Shown here: positions 44,052-53,340 of the stretch, piece after piece
Position numbering within the stretch: the first letter of the stretch is position 1
Layout of the letters: the number at the start of each line of letters is the position of its first letter
Source: Rariloculus sp965263005
Lineage (GTDB): Bacteria; Pseudomonadota; Gammaproteobacteria; Steroidobacterales; Rariloculaceae
Length of the DNA stretch: 64,000 bases
Reading direction: 5' to 3'
NCBI RefSeq assembly: GCF_965263005.1
Contig: NZ_OZ253579.1
Span: 1,922,001 to 1,986,000 of the forward strand
Notes under the pieces: model-generated
What the model saw: only the letters and a program-made list of their open reading frames with translations
Databases searched by the model: none
What the model was told of the DNA's origin: nothing
Program-made: the position numbers and the translations under genes

Positions 44052-46181
44052 TCACGGCGTGGCGGACGGCGCCACACCCGCGGCAGATCGCACAGGCTCC
44101 GGAGGAAGCCACCTCGACGCTCTACCGCTGACGGGGTTGTCGTAGTGAAACGGCAGCGCGTAGACGTTCGGGAACATCTCGAACTCGAGCGCCGGCGGCG
44201 CGTCGGGCGGATAGCTCTCGCTCGGTCCCGGGACGCCGCGACCCGGGTTCCGGGTCCACCCTCCGTCGTAGCCCGCGGTCCACGTGTTGAAAGCATGCAC
44301 CTTGCTGAACTTCCAGACGCCGTCTTCCTTGACCGCCGCGTTCTCATAAATTGCTGCGCCCATCGAAGCGCGCTGGCCGAAGTTGAGCTGCTGCATCATG
44401 CGCAGCCGGATTCGCGCGGTTTGCCCGTCGTCGTCGATATGGATCACGGGCTGCATCTGTAGGTGGTTGCCGAGGCGGCCAGCGACCGGCCCTTCGCCGC
44501 CGCGGCCGAACACGCTGAGCAGGAAACCGCGGACGCGCTCGCCGCCCATGTAGACGCCGCGCTGGGCAAGCTCCATCGAGCTTTCTTCGGCAAAGAGATC
44601 AGCAAGGTCGTTCCAGAGGTTCTTGTCCAGGTAGTAGCCGTAGGCGTACTCGAGGTTGATGAGCTCGTGATAGTCCTTGGCGCGCGCAATCAGTCGTTCG
44701 GCATCGATCAAAGCGGTCTCGACGTCCCCGTACGACGGCGGGTCATCGATCTGTCCCGCCACCACGGCGGCCGTCGCGGCCAGGATGGCGCGCCGGGACG
44801 GTCTGCCTTCGCCGCTGGGGTAGCTCGGTTCAGCGCTCGTGACCGGATTGCGGTAGTGGTACGGCGGAATGTGCGCTTCGGGATAGATCTCGTAGTCTTC
44901 AGTCGGAGGCCCGTCGGGCGGCCGCTCGGCGCTCACGGCGGCCGGCTGTTGCGCGTCCTGGCCCCAACCTTGCTCGTAGTCGCTGATGAAGGTCGGGTAG
45001 AAGCGCAGCGACCGGATTTTCCACTTCCCGTCCTGTTTGACGAAGCTGTTCTCGTAGATCCCGGCGCTCCAGGCGCCGTGCTGTTCGTAGACGCCGGTCT
45101 GGGAGAATTCGCGACTGCGCGAGCGCGCCGTCAGCCCGTCGGGTGCGACGCTGACGACGATCTGCAACTGCATATGGTCGTTGAGTTCGCCATCGCTGAG
45201 GCCGGCGGGCCCGAGCAGATCGAGAAACTCGCGGATGCGCGGCCTGCCGACGTAGACCCCGCGCAAGCCCATCTCGATCGTGCCGTCGTCGGTGAAGAGG
45301 TCCGCGACGTGGTCCCACATGCGCCGGTCGAAGTAATAGCCGTAGATCCGTTGCAGATTCTCGATCTCCTGCTCGTCCCGCAGCAGGCTCGCGCGCCGCG
45401 CCAATTCCTGCGCGCGCTCTGCAGTGTCGCCGCGCCGCGCCGAAACCGCGGGCGCCGTATCGGTCCAGACCAGTCCGCCCGCGCTGGTGCCTGGGTTGTC
45501 GTAGTGGAAAGGCGCGAGGCAGGCCTCCGGGAACCCCTCGCAAGGCATGTTGCGCTCGCGGTCCGCCGGATGCGGCAGGTTGCGCGGGCCGCGCGCGCGT
45601 CTCGGCCCGGGATCGACCCATCCTGTCGAGTAGGGCGCGCCGAAGCCCGAATGGTAGTCGAGCGTTTGGATTTTCCAGACGCCATCCTCCCTGACGTAGC
45701 CCATCTGGTAGACGCCTTCGGCCCAGGTTGCGCCGCCGCCGTAGCGGCTGAACATCGCCATGGCGCGCCAGCGTCCCTTGGCGGTCCGGCCACCCGGATC
45801 GAGGTGTACGACGGGCTGCAGATTCATGTGGTTGTAAAGGCGCCCGTCGCCGAGTCCCGTCTCGCCCATTTCGACGGCGCCGACGTTGAGGTAGAGATGC
45901 CGCGTGATGCTTGGCTTGCCGATGTAGACGCCGGCTGGATAGTTCGCGACGGCGTCGTCAGTGAAAAGCTCGGCAAGGTCGGTCCACATGCCCTTGTCGA
46001 GATAGTAGCCGTAGGCGCGCTGCAATCGCTTGATGGCGCTCAGGTCTTCGCCGCGCTCGATTTCGGCCTGCAGCCGGTCCATCCGCGCGTGCAGCGCGTC
46101 GGCCGCGTCCTGGGCAAGCGCGCAGGCCGCGATGGCAGTCAGGACGATACCGAGCAGGGCGTGTTTCGTGATTTTCGACAT
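44052..46181 (-). CDS. Exported protein with three tandem SnoaL/NTF2-like domains
   Basis: The 709-residue product begins at ATG 46181 behind GAGGAG, with signal MSKITKHALLGIVLTAIAAC (a possible lipobox at C20, or cleavage after ALA). Three repeats of a SnoaL-like unit follow at about 45-185, 265-420 and 500-660. Each has YGYYLDK or YGYYFDR, then LFTDDA/LFAEES, GVYxG and a W-K-hydrophobic strand, and ends with a proline-rich FHYDNP or YHYRNP linker. Single-domain relatives include dehydratases and polyketide or steroid isomerases. Three fused copies in one exported chain are unusual. It is divergent from a PQQ dehydrogenase gene. Confidence 0.8.
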   Translation of the reverse strand: MSKITKHALLGIVLTAIAACALAQDAADALHARMDRLQAEIERGEDLSAIKRLQRAYGYYLDKGMWTDLAELFTDDAVANYPAGVYIGKPSITRHLYLNVGAVEMGETGLGDGRLYNHMNLQPVVHLDPGGRTAKGRWRAMAMFSRYGGGATWAEGVYQMGYVREDGVWKIQTLDYHSGFGAPYSTGWVDPGPRRARGPRNLPHPADRERNMPCEGFPEACLAPFHYDNPGTSAGGLVWTDTAPAVSARRGDTAERAQELARRASLLRDEQEIENLQRIYGYYFDRRMWDHVADLFTDDGTIEMGLRGVYVGRPRIREFLDLLGPAGLSDGELNDHMQLQIVVSVAPDGLTARSRSREFSQTGVYEQHGAWSAGIYENSFVKQDGKWKIRSLRFYPTFISDYEQGWGQDAQQPAAVSAERPPDGPPTEDYEIYPEAHIPPYHYRNPVTSAEPSYPSGEGRPSRRAILAATAAVVAGQIDDPPSYGDVETALIDAERLIARAKDYHELINLEYAYGYYLDKNLWNDLADLFAEESSMELAQRGVYMGGERVRGFLLSVFGRGGEGPVAGRLGNHLQMQPVIHIDDDGQTARIRLRMMQQLNFGQRASMGAAIYENAAVKEDGVWKFSKVHAFNTWTAGYDGGWTRNPGRGVPGPSESYPPDAPPALEFEMFPNVYALPFHYDNPVSGRASRWLPPEPVRSAAGVAPSATP

Positions 46182-46415
46182 GTATCCTCCTCGCGGTTGC
46201 CGCTTGCGCGGTGGCGCCGTTCCTGACGAGGACCCTGACAAAGATCCTGGCAAGGATCGCGGCGAAGATCGTCACGGAGACGGTCGTTCGCGGACCCGCA
46301 TTGCTATCATCGAATAAACGTACGATTTGGGGGCCGAACGGCTTGATCGGCGACTCAGGCGAGTTTGCCCCACTCATCAGGCTGCGACAAGCTCGCCGAT
46401 CGTTTCAGGGGCCAG

Positions 46416-46479
46416 GAGCCTGCGCCGTAGGAAATCGCGATAGCGAAATTGCAGCCGTGATTTCCTACGGCGCAGGCTC
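46416..46479. repeat. 21-bp perfect inverted repeat
   Basis: GAGCCTGCGCCGTAGGAAAT plus C (46416-46436) is repeated as its exact reverse complement at 46459-46479, with a 22-nt loop. It lies in the 650-bp gap between the SnoaL protein and the dehydrogenase, with no T-run. It could be a large hairpin in RNA or a palindromic mobile element of the REP/MITE type. Confidence 0.75.
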
Positions 46480-46624
46480 TTGGGGCAGCGCAGGAGAGGC
46501 AACGAGATGGAAGGCGGAAACGAATGCGCGTAGCAGTATTCGCGGCTGCGTGCGCCGCGCTGACGCGGAGAGAACAGATGGCTACTCTCCAACGGCAAAT
46601 CAGGGAGTTACGAGTTTGTTCCAT

Positions 46625-46785
46625 GCAAGCCCGTGGCGAAAGCCCCGCTGCATTCGAGCGGCGATACGTCCCGGCCGGCGGCGTTGCTCGTCGAGCGAAC
46701 ATGCCTGGTATTTTCCCTTCTCGCGCCTTGCCGGCCGGGCGCCTCGCCGCTCTGCGTGCAACGCGCGGCTTTTGCCGCGGACTGC
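46625..46785. mobile_element. Palindromic MITE-like element, copy 1
   Basis: About 160 bp with imperfect terminal inverted repeats (GCAAGCCCGTGGCGAAAGCC at the left, reverse complement GCAGTCCGCGGCAAAAGCCG at the right) and an inner inverted repeat (ATTCGAGCGGCG / CGTCGAGCGAAC). It is clearly related along its length to the element at 58556, including the internal CTCGCGCCTTGCC. It contains no gene and ends about 48 bp upstream of the dehydrogenase start, so it may influence that gene's expression. Confidence 0.7.
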
Positions 46786-46832
46786 GTGCTCTGCGATGGT
46801 GGCGCCGCGGCTCCGATTCGACCTTCGCGGTC

Positions 46833-48914
46833 ATGGTGGTCGCAGTCGTGGTCGCTGCGAGTCTCGGAGCGGCCCGCTCGGCGGGAGCCCAGGAGCGCGC
46901 CCGGGAGAGAGCGATCACGCCTGCGCCGGCGTTCACGGGCAGGCAACTGAGCGAATTGCCGCGGGACGGGTGGCTCACGAACGGCGGCAATCTGCACAAT
47001 CAGCGCTATTCCCCGCTCAGTCAGATCAACCGGGATAACGTCGCGAACCTCAAGGCCGTGTGGCGCGCGTCGCTCAACGGCTCCGGCATTCATCCGCGCG
47101 CGGGTAATCAGGCGCAGCCGATCGTCCATGACGGCGTGCTCTATATCGCGACCGGCGAAAATGACGTCTTCGCGATCGACGTCGCGAGCGGTGAAATTCT
47201 CTGGGAGTACGCGGCAAACATCGATCCGAACGTCGCGCGGCCATGCTGCGGCTGGTCCGTACGCGGGCTCGGCCTGGGCGAGGGCCTCGTCTTCGTCGGC
47301 CGGCTCGATGCACGGCTCGTCGCGCTCGATCAACGCACCGGCGAGGTCGTCTGGGATATCCAGGCCGAGGACGCGGCGCTCGGCTTCAGCATCACGAGCG
47401 CGCCGCTGTACTACGACGGCATGGTGGTCACGGGCTTTGCCGGCGGCGATCTCGGCATCCGCGGCCGCGTCAACGCTTATGACGCGGACAGCGGCGAGCT
47501 GATCTGGAAGTTCTACACGGTGCCCGGTCCCGGCGAGATCGGGCACGACACGTGGCCCTCGAACAGCGATGTTTGGATGTACGGCGGCGCGTCGGTCTGG
47601 CAGACGCCGGCTGTCGACTCAGAGCTCGGCCTGATCTATTTCTCGACGAGCAACCCCGGGCCCGTGCTCAACGGCAACCTGAGACCCGGCGACAACCTGT
47701 TCAGCGTGTCGATCGTTGCGATCGACGCGGCGACGGGCGAATACCGCTGGCATTTCCAACAGGTGCATCACGACATCTGGGATTACGATTCACCGAATCC
47801 GATCATCCTGTTCGACGCGGAATATGACGGCGTCCTGCGCAGGGGGTTGGCCCAGGCCGCAAAGACCGGCTGGGTCTATATCCTCGACCGGGAAACGGGA
47901 GAGCCGTTGATCGGTATCGTCGAGACGCAGGTGACGCAGGAGCCGCAACAGGCGACATCGCCGACCCAGCCGTTCCCGATCGGCGATGCGCTCGTGCCGC
48001 AGTTCATCGATATGCCCCTCGAGGGCTTCAAGCTCATCAACGATGGCCGCATTTTCACGCCATTCAAGGACGATGAGCCGGTGCTGTGGAAGCCTCTGGC
48101 CGCCGTCAATTGGCCGCCAAGCTCCTACGATCCGGAGACGAACACGATGTACATCTGCGCGACCGATTCCTTCTGGGGAGCGGTCGGCGGCGATCCCGAC
48201 TACCCGGTCGAGCCGGGCGCGCTTTATTCGGGCAGCGTCGTCGCGCGCATCCGCTCGCCGAGGCGCGGCGTGTTCGCGGCTTTGGACCTCACGACGAACC
48301 GGCTCGTCTGGCGGCAACAGTGGGTCGATAGCTGCTACTCGGGCTCGGTAACGACGGCGGGCGGACTCGTGTTTGTCGGGCGCAGCGACGGCCGCCTCAC
48401 GGCGCTCGACAGCGCCAACGGCGACAAGCTCTGGGAGTTTCAGACCGACGGCGGCGTGAACGCGACCGTCTCGACATTCGAGCACGACGGCGAGCAGCTC
48501 GTCGCCGTGCTCGCAGGCGGCACGGCGCTCGCGCGTTCGAAGAAGTCGGATGGCGTCTGGCTATTCTCGTTGAGCGGCGAGATCGAATCCCTGCCGCCCG
48601 GCTCGGCCGATCCGACCGGACAGTTCGCACCGCCTGAGGCCGCGGTCGCCGTGCCTGAAGGCCGAACCGCCGATCTTGCGCGCGGCGAGGCAATCTACCG
48701 GCAGGCGTGCTTCGTTTGTCACGGTGACGACGGGCGGGGCGGACAGCATGGCGGAGGCATCGCGTTGACGGCCGCGCTGACCGGCGAGCTCATCATGAAC
48801 ACGGCCGCCAACGGCCGCAACGACATGCCGGGTTTCGGCAGTATCTACGAAACCGACGAGCTGCACGATGTCGCAGGCTACATCCTGGATCGGCTGGTTA
48901 CGGCTCAGGAGTGA
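46833..48914 (+). CDS. PQQ-dependent dehydrogenase with C-terminal haem c domain (quinohaemoprotein)
   Basis: The 693-residue protein has a signal peptide (MVVAVVVAASLGAARSAGAQ), an eight-bladed PQQ propeller with repeated W motifs (WLTNGGNLHNQRYSPLSQIN; GEILWEY; GEVVWDIQ) and the adjacent Cys pair C138-C139 that forms the vicinal disulfide over PQQ. A cytochrome c domain follows with C626-x2-C629-H630 (CFVCHGDDG). It oxidises an alcohol in the periplasm and passes electrons through haem c. ATG 46833 is chosen for its signal peptide; the open frame upstream to 46524 is repeat sequence. The substrate is unknown. A second such enzyme lies at 50802. Confidence 0.88.
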   Translation: MVVAVVVAASLGAARSAGAQERARERAITPAPAFTGRQLSELPRDGWLTNGGNLHNQRYSPLSQINRDNVANLKAVWRASLNGSGIHPRAGNQAQPIVHDGVLYIATGENDVFAIDVASGEILWEYAANIDPNVARPCCGWSVRGLGLGEGLVFVGRLDARLVALDQRTGEVVWDIQAEDAALGFSITSAPLYYDGMVVTGFAGGDLGIRGRVNAYDADSGELIWKFYTVPGPGEIGHDTWPSNSDVWMYGGASVWQTPAVDSELGLIYFSTSNPGPVLNGNLRPGDNLFSVSIVAIDAATGEYRWHFQQVHHDIWDYDSPNPIILFDAEYDGVLRRGLAQAAKTGWVYILDRETGEPLIGIVETQVTQEPQQATSPTQPFPIGDALVPQFIDMPLEGFKLINDGRIFTPFKDDEPVLWKPLAAVNWPPSSYDPETNTMYICATDSFWGAVGGDPDYPVEPGALYSGSVVARIRSPRRGVFAALDLTTNRLVWRQQWVDSCYSGSVTTAGGLVFVGRSDGRLTALDSANGDKLWEFQTDGGVNATVSTFEHDGEQLVAVLAGGTALARSKKSDGVWLFSLSGEIESLPPGSADPTGQFAPPEAAVAVPEGRTADLARGEAIYRQACFVCHGDDGRGGQHGGGIALTAALTGELIMNTAANGRNDMPGFGSIYETDELHDVAGYILDRLVTAQE

Positions 48915-49021
48915 CTGTCCCCCGGAGAGTAAGCGCTGCGCCTTGCGGCAGCCTTGCCGCGAGGCGCTGAATATGACGTTATTCGTCGGGCACGACGCGA
49001 GTAAGCGCCGCGCACCGCCTG

Positions 49022-49276
49022 TTACAGTGCGTCGAGCGGTTCGTCTGGCGCGGTGAGGTCAGCCGGCGGGTGGCCGTGGGGGATCGGATCGGCATAGCGC
49101 GGCCAGACGCCGAACATGTCGTCGATCGTCCAGTCCAGGAGCGCAGCCGGTCCCGAATCGGCGCTCGTGACGGCGCTCGTGAAGGCTGTCGCGACGGTTG
49201 GCGCGAGCGCCCCCGCGGCTGTCGCGCCCACCGTGCCGATGAATTCACGACGGTCCCACAACCGCTCACCGGTCAT
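49022..49276 (-). CDS. Small Tat-signal protein
   Basis: The 84-residue product carries a twin-arginine signal (DRREFIGTVGATAAGALAPT) and a short mature part with LLDWTIDDMFGVWPRYADPI and a proline-rich end. ATG 49276 follows GAGGGACAGGC; a GTG at 49321 overlapping the upstream stop is the alternative. Tat export implies folding or cofactor binding before export, yet only about 45 residues remain after cleavage. It may be a small electron-transfer accessory or escort protein for a partner such as the oxygenase encoded immediately upstream. No family is recognised. Confidence 0.5.
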   Translation of the reverse strand: MTGERLWDRREFIGTVGATAAGALAPTVATAFTSAVTSADSGPAALLDWTIDDMFGVWPRYADPIPHGHPPADLTAPDEPLDAL

Positions 49277-49317
49277 GCCTGTCCCTCGCGCGCCGCTGTC
49301 GGTTTGCAGCTCGCCGC

Positions 49318-50748
49318 TCACGCCGAGGCCTCCTGCTCGGCGAGCTCGGCCGCCGAGAACCAGTTGACGTGCGTGCCGCCGCGCAGCCTGAACGGCAGCT
49401 TGACGACTGCGACCGCGCCTTCCTCCATGCGGGTCGCATCGACGATGTGCAGTTCGGAAGCCATCTCGGCGTAGTTGCTCGCAACGCCCATGATGTAGCC
49501 GTCGCCTTCCCCGGTGCTGCCCTTGCGCGGCACAAAACCGCTTTCCTGCAGGCTCTGCGTGTCGCCGACGTAGAAGGTGCTCGTCGGGCCGCCCTGCAGG
49601 TCGTAGCGTTGATACGTGTTCGTGACGCGCCGCCTGGCGCCCACGCGCGCCTCGTCGAATGGCAGGCTCGGGTCGCTGTTGCCGACGAAACCGTACCGGT
49701 AGGGCAGGGAGAGATAGCGGTCATCCATGCGCGCGAGCACGCCGTTGGCCGTGGAGATGACCTCCTCGCCGAAGCGGTCATTGCGTGAGTTCATGTCGAA
49801 CGTCCAACGCTTGATCTGCGACGGCGAGCGCTCCCCGTCGGACACGGGCAGGTCCATCAGGACGCGGTTGCCGTCGTCGACGGCGTTGAGAAAATGCAGC
49901 GTGTTTCTGGCCGGACCCTGAAACCAGCGGACATCGGACGCGTCGCCATCGCGCGGCAATACGCCCACCATCGTCGGCAGGCTGCCGTCCCACACCCACA
50001 TCGGCTCGCCGGATTGCAGTCGCTCGAGACTCGTCGTCCGCGATATGACCGGGATGACGATGTACTTCTGCGTGATCGCGATGTCGTGGATGATGCCGAG
50101 ATAGGGCGACTTGAGCCAGACCTCCTTCGTGATGTGGCCCGCCGGGTTGATCGTGTAGATCGCGATGTCGTTGCTCAGATCGCCCCTGGCCTGATAGCCG
50201 TAAGCGATCATCTCGCCCGTGACCGGATCGATCTTCGGGTGCGCCGACATGCTGGTCGCCGCCCATTTCCCGTGGAAGTCCCAGCTTCCGAAGGTCTCGA
50301 GCGTCACGGGATCGATCGCGTACGGCAGGGCATCCTCCTTGAGCATGAGCATCCTGCCGCCGTGCCAATAGATGTGCGTGTTGGCTGCGCCGCGGTCGAC
50401 GTTCGCGACGAGGGGATCGTCGGTCAGATGATTGCGGTAAACGCCCCACAGCCGTCTGCGGTGCCGCCGCTCTGCCATGAGTCTGTCGGTCTTTACGTAG
50501 CGGCTCTTGTAGTCGACGGAGCCGTTCGCAAACCGGAACGCGCTGACGTGGCCGTCGCCGTTGAAGCCCGTGAGCCATTCGTTCTCGGGCGGCCGGTAGG
50601 CGAAATCGCACTGGATCCGGAAGAATGTGCCCTCGATGTCGGACGGAATCTCTCCCCAGACCTCGCAGTCGTGGATATCGGCTTCGAAGCGCGTGGGGCT
50701 GTTGAAGCCCCTGGGAAACAGCGGATGATCCCTGAAATCGACAGCCAT
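49318..50748 (-). CDS. Carotenoid/stilbene cleavage oxygenase family protein
   Basis: The 476-residue protein has the four iron-binding histidines of the RPE65/lignostilbene dioxygenase family: MSAHPKIDP (H170), IIHDIAITQ (H221), NTLHFLNAVDDG (H285) and RLRGGTHVNW (H460), as well as GFNGDGHVSAF in the first blade. These enzymes cleave a C=C bond in carotenoids, apocarotenoids or stilbenes from lignin. No signal peptide is present. It follows a PQQ dehydrogenase gene on the same strand (53-bp gap) and precedes a small Tat protein, so the three probably form an operon for stepwise oxidation of an imported compound. Confidence 0.88.
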   Translation of the reverse strand: MAVDFRDHPLFPRGFNSPTRFEADIHDCEVWGEIPSDIEGTFFRIQCDFAYRPPENEWLTGFNGDGHVSAFRFANGSVDYKSRYVKTDRLMAERRHRRRLWGVYRNHLTDDPLVANVDRGAANTHIYWHGGRMLMLKEDALPYAIDPVTLETFGSWDFHGKWAATSMSAHPKIDPVTGEMIAYGYQARGDLSNDIAIYTINPAGHITKEVWLKSPYLGIIHDIAITQKYIVIPVISRTTSLERLQSGEPMWVWDGSLPTMVGVLPRDGDASDVRWFQGPARNTLHFLNAVDDGNRVLMDLPVSDGERSPSQIKRWTFDMNSRNDRFGEEVISTANGVLARMDDRYLSLPYRYGFVGNSDPSLPFDEARVGARRRVTNTYQRYDLQGGPTSTFYVGDTQSLQESGFVPRKGSTGEGDGYIMGVASNYAEMASELHIVDATRMEEGAVAVVKLPFRLRGGTHVNWFSAAELAEQEASA

Positions 50749-50801
50749 GACTGACTCTCCTTATGGTTCGAATTCGCGAACGGAATCCGCGATGACCGCT
50801 C

Positions 50802-52901
50802 TCACGGTGTGGCCGGCACGTCGGCCAGTACATCCACAATATAACGCGTCACGTCGCGTATTTGCGCCTCCGAGTAGACGCTTGCGAAGCCCGGCATCGT
50901 ATTTCGGCCCGAGCTTGCGATTGCGGCGATGTCCTCGGCGCCAAGCTCCGCGATGAGTGTCGGGCCGCCGCCGTGGCCGCCGTCCCCGGCATCGCCGTGA
51001 CATGCCACGCACGCTTCGAGATAAACGGTCCGGCCGAGTTCGGGGTCGCCGGGCCGATCGTCGACTTCAGGCGCCGGTACGAACCGCGGCCCGCCGAATC
51101 CCGCGCCTGCGCCGGCCGGCAGCGATTTCATCGTGCCGTTCAACGAGAACATCCACACGCCGTCACCGCGCGTCGCGCCCGCGAACACGCCGCCGCCCGC
51201 GTGCATGACGACATACTGCTCGCCATCGTGCCCGAACGTCGTGACCGTCGTGTTGACGCCGGCGTCGGTCATGAACTCCCACAGAAGCGCGCCATTGCGC
51301 TTGTCGAGCGCCGTCAGCCGGCCATCGTTGCGGCCGACGAACAGCAGCCCCCCGGCCGTGACGATCGATCCGCTGTAACAGATCTCACGCCACTGCTGCC
51401 GCCACGCGAGCCGGTTCGTGGTCACGTCGAGAGCGGCGAAGATGCCGCGGTCATCGGCTTCAGTCTGCGTGAACCGGCCGCCCATGTAGACCTGGTTCGC
51501 CACGGGCGCCGGGAGGTCCTCGTCGACCCTGAACGCGCTGATCCGGTCGGTCGCGCAGACGTACAGGAGATTCGTATCGGGGTCGTACGAGCTCGGCGGC
51601 CAGTTCGCGCCGCCCATCGTGCCCGGCTTGACCGCGACAGGGTCGATCCAGAACGGCGTGAAGATCCTGCCGTCGTTGACGATGCGGCCCTGCCCGTCGA
51701 GGAGCGGCGTGCCCTCGGGCGGAATGTCGATCGACTGCGGCACGATCGCGTCGCCGAGCGGATACGGTTGCGTCGCGGCGGTCGCCTGCCTCGGTTCCTG
51801 CGGCACGGGCCGCTCTTCGATGCCGATCAGCGGTTCGCCCGTTTCGCGATCGAGGATGTAGGCCCAGCCGGTCTTCGAAACCTGGACGAGGCCGCGGCGC
51901 AGCTCGCCGTCGATTTCGGCATCGAAGAGCACCACGGGATTCGGCGAATCGTAGTCCCAGATGTCGTGATGCACCTGCTGGAAGTGCCACCGGTACTCGC
52001 CGGTTTGAACGTCCACGGCGACGATCGCAACGCTGAACAGATTGTCGCCGGAGCGCACGCCGCCGTGCAGGTCGGGACCCGGATTGCCGGTCGAGAAATA
52101 TACGAGGCCGAGTTCGGGATCGACGGCCGGCGTCTGCCACACGGGCGCACCGCCGAATTGCCAGGCGTCGCTGTCTGCGGGCCACGTGTCGTGGCCGAAC
52201 TCGCCGGGTCCGGGCACGGTGTTGAACGTCCACCGCAAGCTCCCGTCAGCCGCGTCGAAAGCCTTGACCCGGCCGCGGCTCGCCATCTCGCCGCCCGAAA
52301 ATCCCGTGATCACGAGGCCGTCGTAATAAAGCGGCGCGCTCGTGATGCTGAAGCCATCCCGCCAGCGCTCCGCCTCGATCGACCAGACCACGTCGCCGGT
52401 GCGCTGATCGAGTGCGACGAGCCTGGCGTCGAGTTGCGCGAGATAGATCTTGCCGTCGCCCATGGCGACGCCGCGGCTCGACTTGCCCATCGGCACGCCG
52501 GCCGCCTGGTCCGGGTTGCCGTGGTAGGTCCAGAGAATTTCACCGGTCTCAACGGCCATCGCGAAGACGTCGTTCGCGCCATTGACGACATAGAGCGTGC
52601 CTTCATAGACGAGAATTTGCGCCTGGCCGGAATTGTTCGGACTCGCGCCCGACCCCATACTCGTGCGCCACAGCGCCCTGAGTTCAGCCACGTTATCGCG
52701 ATCGATCAGGTCCAGCGGCGAATGGCGCTGATTGAAGACATTCCCGCCGTTCGTGATCCAGTTTCTCGTCGGGGGTGCTGTGAGCTCGTCCGCATCGAAG
52801 GCCGGCGATGCTGCGATGTCGGCGAACGCGAGCCGTTGAGCCGCGGCCGCAAATACCACGATTACGATGCAGACCGTCTTGCGGATGAAGAGTCCGGACA
52901 T
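50802..52901 (-). CDS. PQQ-dependent dehydrogenase with haem c domain, no vicinal Cys pair
   Basis: This 699-residue protein is colinear with the enzyme at 46833: propeller motifs WITNGGNVFNQRHSPLDLID, GEILWTYHGN, DVVWSIEAER, and haem site C631-x2-C634-H635 (CVACHGDAGD). The region matching RPCCGWS reads AAGVPMGKSSRG, so the vicinal disulfide typical of PQQ alcohol dehydrogenases is absent. That could alter activity or substrate. Start ATG 52901 follows GCGAGG and begins a signal peptide (IRKTVCIVIVVFAAAAQ); the open frame to 53294 is not conserved. It is divergent from a TonB receptor gene. Confidence 0.87.
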   Translation of the reverse strand: MSGLFIRKTVCIVIVVFAAAAQRLAFADIAASPAFDADELTAPPTRNWITNGGNVFNQRHSPLDLIDRDNVAELRALWRTSMGSGASPNNSGQAQILVYEGTLYVVNGANDVFAMAVETGEILWTYHGNPDQAAGVPMGKSSRGVAMGDGKIYLAQLDARLVALDQRTGDVVWSIEAERWRDGFSITSAPLYYDGLVITGFSGGEMASRGRVKAFDAADGSLRWTFNTVPGPGEFGHDTWPADSDAWQFGGAPVWQTPAVDPELGLVYFSTGNPGPDLHGGVRSGDNLFSVAIVAVDVQTGEYRWHFQQVHHDIWDYDSPNPVVLFDAEIDGELRRGLVQVSKTGWAYILDRETGEPLIGIEERPVPQEPRQATAATQPYPLGDAIVPQSIDIPPEGTPLLDGQGRIVNDGRIFTPFWIDPVAVKPGTMGGANWPPSSYDPDTNLLYVCATDRISAFRVDEDLPAPVANQVYMGGRFTQTEADDRGIFAALDVTTNRLAWRQQWREICYSGSIVTAGGLLFVGRNDGRLTALDKRNGALLWEFMTDAGVNTTVTTFGHDGEQYVVMHAGGGVFAGATRGDGVWMFSLNGTMKSLPAGAGAGFGGPRFVPAPEVDDRPGDPELGRTVYLEACVACHGDAGDGGHGGGPTLIAELGAEDIAAIASSGRNTMPGFASVYSEAQIRDVTRYIVDVLADVPATP

Positions 52902-53340
52902 GAGTTGCCTCGCTGCGACCGGTGCCTGGCCTTGTTGCCGCCATGGTACGACAACTTCGCCGCACTGCGGCACGGCCAATTGCGGCTGCCGCGTCGGAGT
53001 CGATACGAAACACCTGGTCTGCAGAGTGATCAGGCCTAACGGTGAGCCCGACGCAGCGCGCGAGTCCGCGGCTGCGTGAACGCCGACCGTGCTGCCGCGC
53101 ACCAGCATGGCGTTGATTTCGCTGCGATCCAGGGCCGGATCGGGACCGCCCGTTCCTGTTCCCGATTGATCGCAGGTCAGGGCGAGCCGGATGAACGGCA
53201 GCAGCGTTGGTTTGTGTCGAAACATGGTAATTTTTTGCTTTAAAACCGGCCGATGATCTACGCATTTGTATTTCGGATGTGTACAATTCACCACGTGCTA
53301 AGGTCACATGGCAGGGCGCACCTGCAAAGGAACAACAACC
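52902..53340. other. Divergent intergenic region
   Basis: This 439-bp gap separates the divergently transcribed dehydrogenase and TonB receptor genes. The part near the receptor is AT-rich, with a TACAAT hexamer at about 53281 that could be a -10 box. The rest is open in one minus frame but without protein-like texture. It probably contains both promoters; no operator was identified. Confidence 0.4.

Noticed and set aside
44463..46226. 587-codon open frame opposite the SnoaL protein
   Set aside because: Antisense shadow with no signal peptide, domain or start signal.
50862..53039. 725-codon open frame opposite the second PQQ dehydrogenase
   Set aside because: Antisense shadow; the minus-strand frame has clear PQQ and haem motifs.
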